Assembly (NCBI GenBank): GCA_013396995.1
Contig: VWZP01008343.1
Coordinates: 1,928,208-1,992,207 of the forward strand
Length of the DNA stretch: 64,000 nucleotides
DNA from: Dicaeum eximium
Taxonomy: Eukaryota > Chordata > Aves > Passeriformes > Dicaeidae
Direction: 5' to 3'
Shown: positions 1 through 12,177 of the stretch, in pieces
Position numbering within the stretch: the first letter of the stretch is position 1
Layout: each line of letters starts with the position of its first letter
Notes under the pieces: generated by a model
Seen by the model: the letters and a program-made list of their open reading frames with translations, nothing else
Told to the model about the DNA's origin: nothing
The model's database searches: none
Translations under genes and position numbers: made by a program

Positions 1-1278
1 CCCAAAACACCAATTTGACGCTTTTTGGGGACGGGAGGGGATGTGTTTGCTTTTCTGGAACTTTTTAAGAAAATGATATATCATCAAAAACATAAGAAAA
101 TGAAGGATACCATAAAGTGGAATATTATAATTTATTTCCTTTAATAAAAATTGCTTTCTCTGTATCCAGTAGCATTAGAAAAGGGGAAACAGATGTTGCA
201 TTGTAATGCCTTCTTGATCTTACATTTCCGTTCATTTCTGTACACATGCTAACATTGCAGCTACATCTCACTTCACTAAGACTTGGAGCACTTGCCTTTG
301 ATTTCAACACTCCCCAGCTGCTTCAAACCAAAAGGCCAAAGCTGTGGCTGGAGTTTGAGGTGATGAACAGTTGCTGTGGTCTAAGCCACCAGTTGCTTTG
401 TCACATGAAGTAGCAGAGTGTATTTCTGGTGCACAGCTACCCATTTTCTCCCTTGCCAAATGACATAGCTGGGATTTGAGATCCACCTAGCAGCAATCAA
501 TGAATTGCAAAACAGTGACTTCAGCTTGCTGGGTGGGGAGATAAAGGAGCTTGTTTGTGAGCACAGGAGAGAAAGAGAACTGTTACAAGCAGCCTTCAAG
601 GAAATTGAGCTTTAAAAACATGAAAACACTAAATGAACCACATAATTACCTGAGGAAAGAGGAAGCAAAAAACCCACAGAATAAATGGATACAACAAACA
701 AGGAACATTTTAGATTTGTTTAGTTATTTATATACATGGGGTTTTTTTTAGTATCTCTGAAAGGTCTCAGCAGGACATGGAAAGAAATAGGATAAGCTGG
801 GATTCAACTGAAATATTAACTGGAATTGAGAGAAAAAAACTAAAATAAACATATTGTGAGATACCATTGATTGTTCCTATGTTCCTTTATGGCTTTATTA
901 GATTCTGAATTTATACATTTTACAGTAGGAGACATGACAATTTTTTTAAATGTCTTTCAGGAAAAGAGGAATTCTTCTCCATTAAGTGTTGACATCTCAG
1001 GTTATATACCTTGACGATGCTACAAAAAATATAACACGTAACATTTGTTATGAACACATTCTTCTTATTCCATAATCTATTTTTGATGACGAGTTTTTTT
1101 AAGCTTCATAATACTTCAATCATAAAATTAATTAATTGGGCTTTTGTGATATATATCATCCTTAATTCAAAGCTTTATTTCTTGAACAACATACTGAATT
1201 TACTCCAGAAGATATTATTTGTATATCCTGAAGATAGTCTATCTTATAGAATAATTTTGATGTGAATTTACTAAAAAC
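1..1278. other. AT-rich unique sequence, no gene seen
   Basis: No long open frame with coding character, no recognisable repeat and no RNA gene is visible. Short open frames on both strands around 300-600 overlap each other and lack splice or start context, so I treat them as chance. Fits intron or intergenic DNA. Confidence 0.6.
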
Positions 1279-1626
1279 TTTACTACTGTGTTGGGGAAGC
1301 TTGTCATACTAGAGCACGACAAGAGCGACACAGACACTGTTCCTCTCCAGGGCAGGAAAGAACAAGTTTATTTTTACACTTAGTGTTTATATAGGGTTTT
1401 GGGAACAACCATGGATTGGAGGATGAGGTTACCACCTCTCCAACCACACTGGTCAAGGAAAAGTTCCATGAAACCTTCTCCACCCAGAAGAAAGGAATGA
1501 AAACAAAAAGACAGTTAGCAAAACATGTGCTGTGCTTACATGAACCAGCGTGAGAAACTCCATCACAGAAATGAAAACAATCAGAAGGTTGAAAATCAGG
1601 GCAACAGAAGTTTACTACTGTGTTGG
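1279..1626. repeat. 16-bp direct repeat pair flanking the LTR
   Basis: TTTACTACTGTGTTGG occurs identically at 1279-1294 and 1611-1626. Both copies are followed by AAGC, after two extra G in the first copy. The left copy overlaps the first six bases of the LTR. The right copy starts 4 bp outside the other LTR end. It is therefore not a normal target-site duplication. Confidence 0.8.
1289..1606 (-). mobile_element. Antisense avian retroviral LTR (solo, ERVK-like)
   Basis: Read on the minus strand this is a compact LTR of about 318 bp. It begins TGTTGCCC and ends CCCCAACA, so it has TG..CA-type ends. A TATA box (TATATAAA, plus-strand 1386-1393) is followed after a short stretch by an AATAAA polyadenylation signal (plus-strand 1367-1372) and then a U5-like segment. 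The spacing of TATA box, AATAAA and terminal CA is what an LTR promoter with a short R region should show. No internal retroviral sequence adjoins it. A 5-6 bp target duplication is not found directly at the ends. Instead a 16-bp repeat frames the element (see findings). The ERVK-like label is from general resemblance and is uncertain. Confidence 0.65.
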
Positions 1627-1647
1627 AAGCAGTATATGTGAATTATC

Positions 1648-1685
1648 AAAAAAAAACAAACAAACAAACAAAACAAAACAAAACA
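1648..1685. repeat. A-rich simple repeat (CAAA)n/(CAAAA)n
   Basis: A run of A is followed by repeated CAAA and then CAAAA units. Simple-sequence expansion just outside the right flank of the LTR. No function is inferred. Confidence 0.9.
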
Positions 1686-4600
1686 TTACCAAGAGTGAAA
1701 TCAAATTTATAAAACTGTGAGTCTTTTTCTCTGGAAAAGTCCTATACTACGTCTCTATGATTGTCATACTCACAGTTCTTTGAGCAAATCTATAAAGTGG
1801 GGGCAGAATTCTGCTATGACAAGATATATGTTCTACAAAAGTTACAATTAATTGTATGTCATGGTTGATCAGATGCATTAATTAACATAACCAACTCCCC
1901 AAATCAAGGGAAAAGTTTTACATTAGAATAGAAGACATAAGGCAAAATTCCTCTCTAATTTTTCTGAATCACATTGAGATTATTCAGCAGTAAATACAGT
2001 GTAAAAAAAAATCCAAGTTATAAAGATGTATGTTATCTTTGCTCATAGGGAAAATAAGAAATGTAGATCATGTAAATAGGAAAAAGGAAGCATTTTATGA
2101 GAATGATTTTCAAACAGTCTCAGAAATGAGTCCATATTAAGTCATGCTCAGATCTGGCCATTTCTCTCTATAGATGATTTCTACAGGGAATAAAAAAGAG
2201 AAAACTTAGAGCATTATTATATTCATGTGACTGCATGAATGGTATTCATATCTCGAGCATGAACATTTTCAGTCAGAATTTGCCTAAGTGCCATTGTAGT
2301 TAATAGAGATTTAATTTGTGTAACAAATTAGTTCTGAAGACTTGATTGTGTCCTCTCAACATAGGCATGCAGTGCTATTTCAGGTGACCTGTGACATCCT
2401 ATCCTGTGTCCAGCTGATGCACTGGGACTTAAGCCTTCTGTATATTTTATGTCAGCTCTGACAGCTAATATGACAGATCAAGTCTGTGGCAGCCTAGGAC
2501 AGTCAAATACCACTAGACAATACATTTTATCTGTAGGTACCTATTATTTTGATCCAAATATCACTCTAAGACTTCAAGTTTCAAGAGAAGTCCTAAAACT
2601 TGGGACCATATTAATGGATAATATGGCAACATGCCTCGAATGTATATGTCTCTTATAGGTATGCCACCTCTCTGAGCTGGGGGGATACCCTTTAAGTATG
2701 TTACTTAATATATAGATAAACATTTTTTTAAATGCTGTTTAAAAAAGAAGTTCACATATTATGTTTTCAGTAATTTACCATTCTGAAAATATTTGTAGCA
2801 GATTTACAAATTTCACACAGATGTACGAACAAAACTGTGACCCTACATACACATATGTACTTTATTTATTTTCCTATGCTTCCTCTCCTCATACTCATAC
2901 TCACAACAGAATAACAGCCTATTTATAAAACCTAAGACTAGTAGAAGTCTAGCAACTAAATTCCTAATTCTCAGTATTTTTGCAATCAGTAATATATTTA
3001 ACTTATTCCTTAGTACCTATCAGGAAAGCAATACAATTGTAGAAATACTCTTTATTTTTTCCTCAGCTGAAAAAATTCCAATATATGATGTATAGATCCC
3101 TTTGGAAAGCAGGATTCTAGCTGATATCTATAAAATAAAAGATGTCCCAATAATTAGGTTATTAAATTGACCACCGGTAGGTGTGCTCAGCTAACAGTGC
3201 TAGCAAGGATGTCATTCTAAGTGCTGGTGGGCATCAATTACTAGAAATTTGCCTACAAGTAAGTCCTGGGAAACAAATCATATTTGGGCAGATGAACAAT
3301 AGAGGGAGAAAAATGTGAAAATGTTTCTAAAAGACAAGGCAAACTCACACTCCACTATTAGAAATTATTTTTATGCCATGTTTGCAACCAACTATCAAAT
3401 TACTAGGAAGTGGGGAAACCTTTATAAAAGGAACAGGTGAGTTCCATCTAAAGAGAACAGAATTCAAATATAAAATAAAGTTTATGAGAAAGTTTTAAAC
3501 TAAGGACTGAGGAAAATTCAACAGGTGTTCAAGGGTGAATTAATAAAATCTCTGCAGTATTACAAACCCTGACAGAAGTCAGTAATGTTGAGAAAGGTAA
3601 TAGATATGAGCAATCTCTATAAAAATGACTCTATTGAAACAAAACACATGAAAAAAATGATAACCAGAACAGCGCCACATATATAATAACAGAAATGTAA
3701 AGAATTTGGTAGCCAAGATCAAAGCCCTGACTTTAAATAAGAGTATTGTGATAGCAGGAATTGAAGAATATGATGGAAGTCAGATAACCAGAGCACCACT
3801 GTATCTTGGATGTTAGCAGACAATTTACATTAGGAATGGCAGAAGCTGTTTATGTGGAAGAGTGGTCCTGTATGTTAAAAGAAAGATTAGATTGAAATAT
3901 GGAAATACACAGAGCAAAATAAACACTAGCATAGAACATTTATTTGTAGCAAAATCTTGTGCCCAAATAGAACAGTTTAGCAATAAGGCTGTACTATCAA
4001 CATCTTGCAATGCTTAGATATGAAATACTGGGGAAAAATATTTTTGCAGTTGTAAGTAATGACTGTTATATCTATTAAATTTCCTTAATTAAGTCAAATA
4101 GCATGTCTTTTTGTTATCAGATTATTTTCTCTACATAGAATTACAGGAAGATTTCTGAAAAGATTCTCTAAAAGGTCACTATGATATTTCATAGTAACAA
4201 AAGGAAGTTGCACAGATGGATTAATAACTGCATAAAATAAAGGCAACAAAGGACTAGTTCCAAAAGACTACTATCCATCTAGTCTGCTGGATTCAAGGGG
4301 AGTAAACAATGAAATTTCAGAGTCATTTCCTCAAAGACTTCTGCTGGTCAATGAATTCAGCTGATGAATAGTTTAAATGATAAAGATTACTGATAATGTG
4401 TGATTACTGAGAGAGTTGCAGAAGGATCTTGCACTGGTATGTGTCTGCTAATCATTATGGCAGACAAAATTTTGATGCTGAGGTGAGAAAAATACACCTG
4501 AAACACAGCAGAAATTTCATGTCTATAGTTACTTGCAGTCATTGTATATCGCTTTATTAAAAAAAAAAACCCTCTCAACTCAAAATATATCAGCTTGAAG

Positions 4601-7184
4601 CTCAGCAATGATTAAAAATACAATTAGAATCATTAGGAAAGGAGTAAAACAGAAGTCAAAATTACCTCATTGTGTAAATCTAAGTGGATTCACGTTTTGT
4701 CTACCAATAATAATAAAGACTTTCATGCCTCAAAAAAGGATACAGAAGACCAAAAATAGTGCAGGGACAAAATATAAGGTGTTCATAATTACAGAAGAGC
4801 TTACATGTGAAGAAGGATTGAATAAACTAGGATCCTCCACTAAGAAAAAAGAGAAGATAGATGGGATTGTTATATGTATCTGTTAAAAAAATGTAAAGCC
4901 TTAGAGGCTAAAGATGTGTTGTTTTAAAAATAAAACTAAAAAAGATTTTGAACTTTTAAGTTAAAAAAACCCACCACAAAATGAGGGAAAAAAAAAAAGT
5001 TTTGATTTGTTTTCTTTTTAAGAAAGGGACTTTATATTCACTTTTCATGCTGTCAGGACACCAATAGACTTTGTAAACTCTTTCACTGTCTAGAATTTTG
5101 TCAGTCTGTACTCCAGATCAGCTCCAGTATGGTGCCTCTGTAACCTTAGGTCAGACTGCTGGGAAAAGGGCTCTGTGAGAAGCATTAATTGCATTCCCCC
5201 ATCCTTCATTACAGAATTGGATTTAAGTTCACAGCCTTGCCCCTGCCTGATCCATATTGCAGGTGTACCTGTGCTTGGCTATGTCTTGCTAACCTGACCT
5301 GCCTGCCTGGCTGGCTCTCTTGATTATTGCCCTGCTTTAACCAAGTCTGGGCTTGTTGAAAGTGGTTATTGCCAAGTTTTCTGAGCAGCCAGTTGAGGAT
5401 CACTGGCACAAACCCCTTCAGGGGGCCACTGTCTCTGCTTGCCTTGCTGTCCCACTCAGCTCTTTGCCCACACGCAGAAAATGATATCACAGGATACCTT
5501 GGAGGGTAAAAAAAGACCTATGCCCCGTTCCTCTGCTTATGACAGAGGAGTCGTCTTTATACTACTTTGTATAAATATTGGAATGTTTTCTGTAGATGGC
5601 TGGGGCCAAATCATTGTCATGGCCAAGGTCTACAAACCCTTGTATATTGGTAAATACTCTTTATTTAAGTTTTCTGTTGATGCTTTTGGTTCTGGTAAAA
5701 GGTGAGTGCTTATTGTAGGGTTTCATTGAAAAGATGAGTAATATTGACCCTTAAACTATAAATAAGTAAATACATAAATTTGAGATCAAGCAATAAACAT
5801 TGTAATCATATTGAGTAATCACACAGTGCTACACTGGCCATTAAAAATATTTCCCAACATATGACTGTTAATGACAGCAATTGTTAGAGAGCAAGCTTAC
5901 CCCTCTTCTAAATTTAGATTTTTGAAAAAGACAAATGACAACAAATCCTATATCATTATTCTGCAACTAACAGTAGTCCTTGTATTTTAAAAAATGCTTT
6001 TCATTACCTTTTAAACAATTTACTGTCCAGAGGAGTGGGCTGAGAGTAGTATAATAACAATATCTCTGTGGAAAGCATGGCTTAGTGATCCTTTGCAAAA
6101 GATGAAAGTTTCTCATATAAAGTGTTTCCATGGGAGAGAGTTGTTGAGTTGCTTAAAAAAATTCTACCTACATGTTTTAACTTAAAATGACTGTTTCACA
6201 TTACTGTTGATAGACTTACACAGAGGTTAATATTGAGAACTGCCTGTATACATGGCCTTCATTAACACCATATAATTATACTGAGATTTCTTGAGCTTGA
6301 CTTGTCAGATAAGATCTTATCTAGATGAATGGTTTTTCTTGCTTTGAATGCTTGAATGAATCTGAGAGTCATTTGGCACTTGGCAGCCTACATTACGACA
6401 TGTTATCAGCCAAGTAGTGCAAAGAAAAAATTAATTATTTCAAAGAAGAAATACATGATAGAAATATTTTAAAATGTAACAATAGCTGTGTTGGCTCTAA
6501 GGAGAGAGAAAAAAAAAGATGAAGCGGAGACAAGTCCAGTGAAGAAGAACATCTTTCTTCAGAAACTTGCAACAAGGTTACCTATCAGTGAACACAGCTG
6601 TCAACTATCAATCCCCAGCTGAAACATTATCTGGAGAACGAAAGCTAAAGCAATTCATTAAATGTTTTATTGTCCTCATCCCCATAAATTAATGCAACCA
6701 CTTTTGCTGCTATTGTCATTGTCTTCAGGGTGTTTCTTGACATACTTTCTTTCAAGGGTAGTCAGAAGACAAATTGCATATTGAGATAAAATGCTGAAAT
6801 GCCTTTTTTTCTTTTTTTTCTTATTTCACTTTAATTTCAGTCTCATTCTGTGTCTATGTCATTGATTTGGTTACCTGATTTTGGGAAGTCTTTGCACAGC
6901 ACAGAAATGCAGCTGTTGTTTTGTAAGAAGACGTGAAAACTTGCAGATGTTTGGCCACCGTTTATAGAAGAATTACATTTAAATTTAATTCAGGAATAGC
7001 AGGATAAGTGGCTCCCCTAATGTATAAAGACATGTAACAGAAATTTGAAGGATCCATGTGGTGATTTGCTGTAGGCACCTTTTAAAATATTACGTTGTCT
7101 ACTCTTTATACTCTCCTAAATGTAAAACACATAAATCTTAGTATTTGTTGGATTTTTTTTTTTCCAGTAATTGCACTTATCTCA
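1686..7184. other. AT-rich unique sequence, no gene seen
   Basis: No coding region or recognisable transposon is visible over about 5.5 kb. A less AT-rich patch at 5180-5480 carries overlapping open frames on both strands, but has no start or splice context and no family I recognise. One phrase in it resembles a phrase near 16.99 kb (see findings). Confidence 0.55.
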
Positions 7185-7332
7185 GGGAATCATGGACTCA
7201 GAGTACTCACAGTGGGGTTGGGAGAGGCCTCTGGAGATCATCTAGTCCAGCCCCACTACTGAAGGACGTTCAGCCAGAGCGAGTGGCACAGGATTGCCCT
7301 CAGGTGGGTTTTGAACACTTTCTGAGAAGACT
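7185..7332 (-). mobile_element. CR1 LINE 3' end fragment, antisense
   Basis: The plus strand shows the reverse complement of a CR1 3' tail: AATCATGG, then a GGGTTGGGAGAGGCCTCTGG-like segment, 'GATCATCTAGTCCAGCCCC', and further on 'GGTGGGTTTTGAACACTTTC'. This matches the antisense 3'-UTR of avian CR1 non-LTR retrotransposons. It is a 5'-truncated, diverged fragment with no coding capacity. Confidence 0.9.
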
Positions 7333-7703
7333 ACTTATTATCCATGCAGTCACATCTGTCAACATTTTTATAACAATGTAACTCATGATTTTTCTCTCTT
7401 TGACATTAATGGCGATTAAGATACAATGTTAATTAAAAACATGATAGCTCCTCCTAAATAATGCTATCTGACCACTCTGATTACCTCTAAAACAAGAAAA
7501 TACAATGGTCTATAACTTTTCTTTATCTGTGAGTACAGATGATTTGGTGTCTGAATCTAAATTTTAAAGACCATGCATACTAGAGTTAACAGTTAGATTT
7601 CTTCCAGGCTTGTGGTCTACTTCTGACTACTGGGATCCTGTACGTGGTCATGATCCCTAATTCTGGAATCTGTGGGTTGGACAAAATCAGAAAGGACTCT
7701 TAG

Positions 7704-7792
7704 GGAAAAAAAAAAACCAAAACCACAGAAAACCACAGAAAACCACACCAAAAAAACCCTGAAAAAAAAAACAAAACCTAAAACCACAAAAA
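7704..7792. repeat. A-rich tract with 10-bp tandem unit
   Basis: Mostly A with interspersed C. It includes about three tandem copies of a 10-bp AAAACCACAG-type unit near 7719-7748. The open frames across it on both strands are composition artefacts. Confidence 0.85.
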
Positions 7793-8089
7793 GGCTCCAA
7801 ACAATAAAACTGCAAACAACCATATGCATTTCCATAATGATTTCATGGGGAGCAATCTATGCTGCTGCACAGTTTCTTTTTAGATACCAGGATCACAGTA
7901 AGCTAAAATAAATATTTCTACCATGTGATATTGGTGCTTGTTGTAAACTTTTAGAAACATTTAAAGGAGTAAATTTCAAAGTATGAACAATCTCAATTTT
8001 CCCATTTATTCCATATAAAAAGAATGCAATGAAATATCTTTTCCCCTACCCTTTCTCAGTCTTCACTGAATGTCATCTTTTTAGGACAA

Positions 8090-8115
8090 GGACTCCTTGT
8101 ATTACCAAGGAGTCC
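8090..8115. repeat. Perfect short inverted repeat (10-bp arms)
   Basis: GGACTCCTTG at 8090-8099 and CAAGGAGTCC at 8106-8115 are exact reverse complements separated by 6 nt. The stem is GC-rich in an AT-rich setting. There is no T-tract context and, in vertebrate DNA, no reason to call it a terminator. Function unknown. Confidence 0.85.
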
Positions 8116-9608
8116 GGCTCAAAAGGAGAAAAAAACATTTGTTGAGAATTCTATGTGCTACAACAATGTAAATGATGCAAATATTTCATGGCATAAAAGC
8201 CTCAAATAATGAACAGATATATTTTCAGTGCTAGCATCCTATAATAGATGTCCAATAAAGACTTGCCCGTATAAAACTCTTATCTCCAAACTTATAACTG
8301 CAGTAAAAAATAATCACAAATGCTATTTGATAATCTGTCATCATGCAGTAATTTCAAAATTGAAAATAACATAAATGCTTCCTACCATTATTATTTAGCC
8401 CCTAGGTTAATTGCTTATGAATGATAGACTAAGCTTCTAGACCTTATCCTCCTGAGAGGATACTAATGCCCTTTTGTCCTTTAATTTAATGCAGTGTTTC
8501 TTTTGGCTTTAAAGAAACAAATACTACAACAAAAAATAATCTCCTAATTTGTGTGTCACTTAAAACTGTGTTAATCCTCACAACTCTGTGGGAAGTTAGA
8601 TTGATTATCAAACAGGATCACTGAAGATGTTTATTGGACCTTTTCTCTCTTTTTCCGTATCCACAAAAAGCAATGTCTGTCCGCTATAATTTGTTTTTCT
8701 CTGACTCTTTTCATTTCTTCAGACCTTTCAACCTAGATCAAATTACTTGATCAAGTCTTTTCCTCATTTTTCAGGCATTTTGCAAAGTGACTTTAAAATA
8801 TTATTGAAATTTTTTTTCTATCATAATGAAGTGTGCTTACACCATAGCAGCTGATCTAGATTATACCCCAAACTGTTGAAGGAGGTGACACATCCTTCAC
8901 GTCCTAAATTGCATTTTGTAGCAATGCAGCGTGAGACTCCTAACAGAAATCACTGACCTATAGCAAAACCACTGTAAGCCATTACCATTTTCTGTATACA
9001 CCTGATAAACACTGCTCTCATTCTCTTATCACTGCTGCTTTCAAGCCCTTGCTGTCTCTTGTTTTCACTGATTGCTGTGTTAGCAGACTGGTGACGGGCA
9101 GTGAATGACTGCAGTGAGCATTGGCAACCAGCAAAGATCTTTGCAGAGGGATAATATCCAATGTGGGGATAAAATGGAATAAAATGCTTGAACTAGGACC
9201 TTTGCACAGCAAATTTGTTCTTTCCTATACTATAATCCACTTGGGGCATTTAATCAGATTATTTCTGTATTATATCTAGATTAGCTAAATCTGGCTAACT
9301 AGGTTTTTGAAGATTTGGACAACTTCCAGGCGTTAAATGCAAATTTCCTGAATTTCTCAATATGATAAACAGTCTATTCAGTTTGGGAATCTACTCTCAA
9401 AACAGACTTTTTGATGCATGGTTAAGACAGTTTTATGATTCAGTAACACTGAAACAGGCAAAATTAATGGGACCTTTAGAGATTTGTTAATCAAACTTTT
9501 GAATTGTGGATAGTTAATAGTCCTTAGCTATACTTGACATTAAAAATTTATAAAAATTTACAAATATTGAATAATTACAGTCTCTGCTTCTTCAGATGCT
9601 AGGAAAAT

Positions 9609-9650
9609 CATTTTAGCATTAATGTGCAGACAAGGAAACTGAGGCAAGGG
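9609..9650 (+). mobile_element. Possible MIR SINE scrap
   Basis: GACAAGGAAACTGAGGCAAG resembles the conserved MIR phrase 'GATGAGGAAACTGAGGCACAG'. Only about 25 bp match clearly. MIR relics exist in birds, so this is plausible, but chance cannot be excluded. Confidence 0.35.
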
Positions 9651-10827
9651 CAGCTTCCCAGTTTTGGAATATTCTACTGACTGGAAAGAGATAATATCAC
9701 TATGCACACAGCATTAATTAATCTGGACATGTACAAAAAATGTTAAGGAAACATTGGACAAGATGATACTATTCTACCATTTTTCACAGTATGCAATGTA
9801 ATGGTGTAATATCAATGCAATGGTGAAATGTCCATATATTAGTTGTAAGAATTAATTGCTCAACAATAATTTCTGCTACCAGTAAGAAGGTGCAGGCTCA
9901 AAGGAAAATCCCATTCATCCACTTTGGATGAGAAGGTAAAGAGGGATTTTGGAGTATGCATTGTAAAACTAGAAAGTTAAAATTTAACAGGTGAATATAA
10001 GAACTGTAGAAATTTTATATAAATGGTAAAGAACTTATAGCTCTGGTAGTCTTTGTCATTCCTAGAGCGAGCTCTATGGATTCTTTTGTTATTTGTGTTT
10101 TTTAGGACTCTTTTGAAAAGAGAAAGTGCAGAAACATACTGACAGAGGAAAATCTCCGAAGATGTATTTTGACTGTATAGTAGAAACTCCTGACTGAGTT
10201 CAAGGCTTCAATACTTGTTTTTATTTCTTACTTTTACATACTTAATTTTCAGAGTTTTGCTATTTTACACAGATTTTTATGTTAGGACCATTTCCCTATG
10301 GATGCAAATGAACTGAAAGAAAAACATATAAATGCATCAAAATTGTGCTTTGCTGGGTTCAGTTTTACTTGTCCTTTCCACTCTTTATTTTGTTCACTCC
10401 TCCTTTGTTTACCACATTTAAGAGCAAGTTTTACAATCTAATTCTTCTAGGTAACATAGTATGCAACTTATAGAAATTTTAAAAGAACCATAGTATTTGT
10501 TTTATCTAGTGGAAAATTAATTTCCAGATCTAGGAATGAATTACTAAAACACATTTCCTCTATCAACTAGTCCATTTATTATTTTCTATGAAGAATTTCA
10601 GGTAATATTTTTTTATAATATAACACTTGTAAAAATGTTTTGGTTTTTTTTGTCATTTAATACAACTGGATGTTGTGCTATACTTAAAGAATAGGTCCCC
10701 ACATATCTCCATAGTGCTCTGGAGATATGCACCATAACTTCCACATCTGCTCATAATTCTAAACCAGAATTACTACCCAAATTAAGAAACTTCTGATTTT
10801 ATTTCATGAGTCAGTGAGAAAACATGG

Positions 10828-11386
10828 TGTCATGGTTTCAGCTAGGGTAGAGTAATTTCTTTTCAATAGCTATTACAGTGCTGTATTTTGGATTCAGAAT
10901 GAGAATGGTGTTGATAACACACTGATGTGTTGGCTTTTTGTTGTCATGTTTATCCCAAGTCAAGGACTTTTTTGTCTCATGCTCTGCCAGAGAGGAGGGA
11001 TGCAAAAGAAACTAGGAGGGAGCACAGCTGGCACAAGTGACCTGAACAGACCAAAGGGATTTTCACACCTAAGAATGTCCTGCCCAGTATATAAACTGGG
11101 GGGAGTTACCCAGAAAGGAAGCTGATATGGGTTCAGGAAGGGAGGTTTGACATCGGTCAGTGGCGTGGTGAGCAAGTTTATTGTACATCACTCCTTTCCC
11201 CTTTTTAATATAATTATTATTATTATAATTAATCTTCATTATTGTATTTTACCTTATTTTCAATTATTAATATGTTCTTATCTCAAACTAGAAGTTTTTC
11301 TTTGATTTTTCTCCCCATTTCACCAGTGAGAAGAGTGGTTTGCAGCTCAGTGGTGCTCAATTTCCACATGGGTTTAAACCACAGCA
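10828..11386 (+). mobile_element. Complete solo LTR, ERVL-type, with target duplication
   Basis: A full-length LTR of 559 bp with inverted ends, starting TGTCATGGTTT and ending AAACCACAGCA. A TATA box (TATATAA, 11088-11094) lies at 'CAGTATATAAACTGGGGGG'. An AT-rich ATT microsatellite segment follows at about 11207-11230. The element is flanked by identical 5-bp sequences, CATGG at 10823-10827 and 11387-11391. A 5-bp duplication is typical of class III (ERVL-type) elements. The sequence resembles the abundant avian LTRs that start 'TGTCATGGTTT..GGGATAGAGTTAATTTTC' (TguLTR5-like, from memory). No internal gag/pol/env adjoins it, so it is a solo LTR formed by LTR-LTR recombination. Confidence 0.9.
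11088..11094 (+). promoter_or_regulatory. LTR TATA box
   Basis: TATATAA sits about 260 bp into the LTR, where U3 promoters of this avian family carry it. Whether it still drives transcription cannot be told from sequence. Confidence 0.6.
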
Positions 11387-11528
11387 CATGGTTTAGCTGT
11401 TACTATGTCTAACTCTAAAATGTCACTCACTTCAAAATGTCCCTGCTTCTTATAAGTTTACAAGTGCTTTATGGATGTGTCTAGCTCCTACAAGGAGGAA
11501 TGATTGGCATAGGGATAGCCAGTATGAT

Positions 11529-11560
11529 CTTTCATACTTTCATACTTTCACACTTTCATG
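11529..11560. repeat. Tandem 8-9 bp repeat (CATACTTT-like)
   Basis: TTTCATAC, TTTCATAC, TTTCACAC, TTTCATG occur head to tail. A minisatellite-like expansion of about four units. Confidence 0.8.
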
Positions 11561-11702
11561 TTTATCAAATTCTTCAAAACAGGAGAGAGGTATTGAACAA
11601 TTACCATGGTTACAAGTTCAAATATTAGCACCCAATACAAGAATTCAAGCTAAAAATTTAATTATTCCTGAATTATTAATGAATACCTATGCAATATGCA
11701 AG

Positions 11703-11727
11703 ATAATAATAATAATAATAATAATCC
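11703..11727. repeat. (AAT)n microsatellite, interrupted by gap
   Basis: ATAATAATA repeats run into a block of N. Related ATAATAACAGCAAC sequence resumes after it. The true repeat length is unknown because the assembly breaks here. Confidence 0.9.
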
Positions 11728-11782
11728 NNNNNNNNNNNNNNNNNNNNNNNNNNNNNNNNNNNNNNNNNNNNNNNNNNNNNNN
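11728..11782. other. Assembly gap (55 N)
   Basis: 55 undetermined bases inside a trinucleotide repeat. Apparent open frames running through the gap have no meaning. Confidence 0.99.
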
Positions 11783-12129
11783 ATAATAACAGCAACACCA
11801 CCAACATTGAAATTTAAGCTCTTATTTTTAAATGTCCTGAAATCCCCCATTCCTCACGAGGAAGTCAGAAAAACCAAATTCTCAATTAGAAAAGGCTTAA
11901 AAATAGATTGAAAGTTAACGTTAAAGCTGAAAATGTTGTGAGTTATCATCCATTCCCCTGCTCTACTTCTTGAAAAACAAAAACTAAATCAAGCAATTCC
12001 CCCACACCTCCAACACCACAAAAATAAAAGCCACCCCAAAACCCAAAATATACCGCTACTAGTCTCTTTTTTCTTCTTCTAACAATATAAAAACATCCTA
12101 AGTTTCATAAACCAACAAAGAGTATAAAA

Positions 12130-12177
12130 ATTAAAAAGGCTTAACATCTTAAACATTAAAAGGCTTAACATCATCTT
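12130..12177. repeat. Tandem duplication, about 25-bp period
   Basis: ATTAAAAAGGCTTAACATC at 12130 is repeated as ATTAAAAGGCTTAACATC at 12155, with one A length difference and a small insertion at the end. Confidence 0.85.

Larger units (their letters stand above)
7333..10827. other. AT-rich unique sequence with minor repeats
   Basis: Nothing coding is visible. The stretch holds an A-rich tract, a short perfect hairpin and a possible MIR scrap, listed separately. The remainder shows no recognisable element. Confidence 0.55.
10823..11391. repeat. 5-bp target-site duplication CATGG
   Basis: CATGG at 10823-10827 and CATGG at 11387-11391 directly abut the LTR ends. Both copies are intact, which fixes the insertion boundaries. 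Confidence 0.88.

Noticed and set aside
4608..4886. 92-codon plus-strand frame starting with ATG
   Set aside because: AT-rich, lysine/isoleucine-heavy composition expected by chance; no domain and no splice or promoter context.
5209..5705. Two frames of about 90 codons in a GC-richer patch
   Set aside because: Overlap on opposite strands, no domain or signal recognised. The AAAAG|GTGAGT donor-like word at about 5701 has no convincing exon before it.
7617..7911. Lysine/threonine-rich plus frame and phenylalanine/valine-rich minus frame
   Set aside because: Pure composition effect of the A-rich tract at 7704-7792.
11475..11911. Open frames crossing the run of N near 11.75 kb
   Set aside because: They depend on undetermined bases and an AAT repeat.
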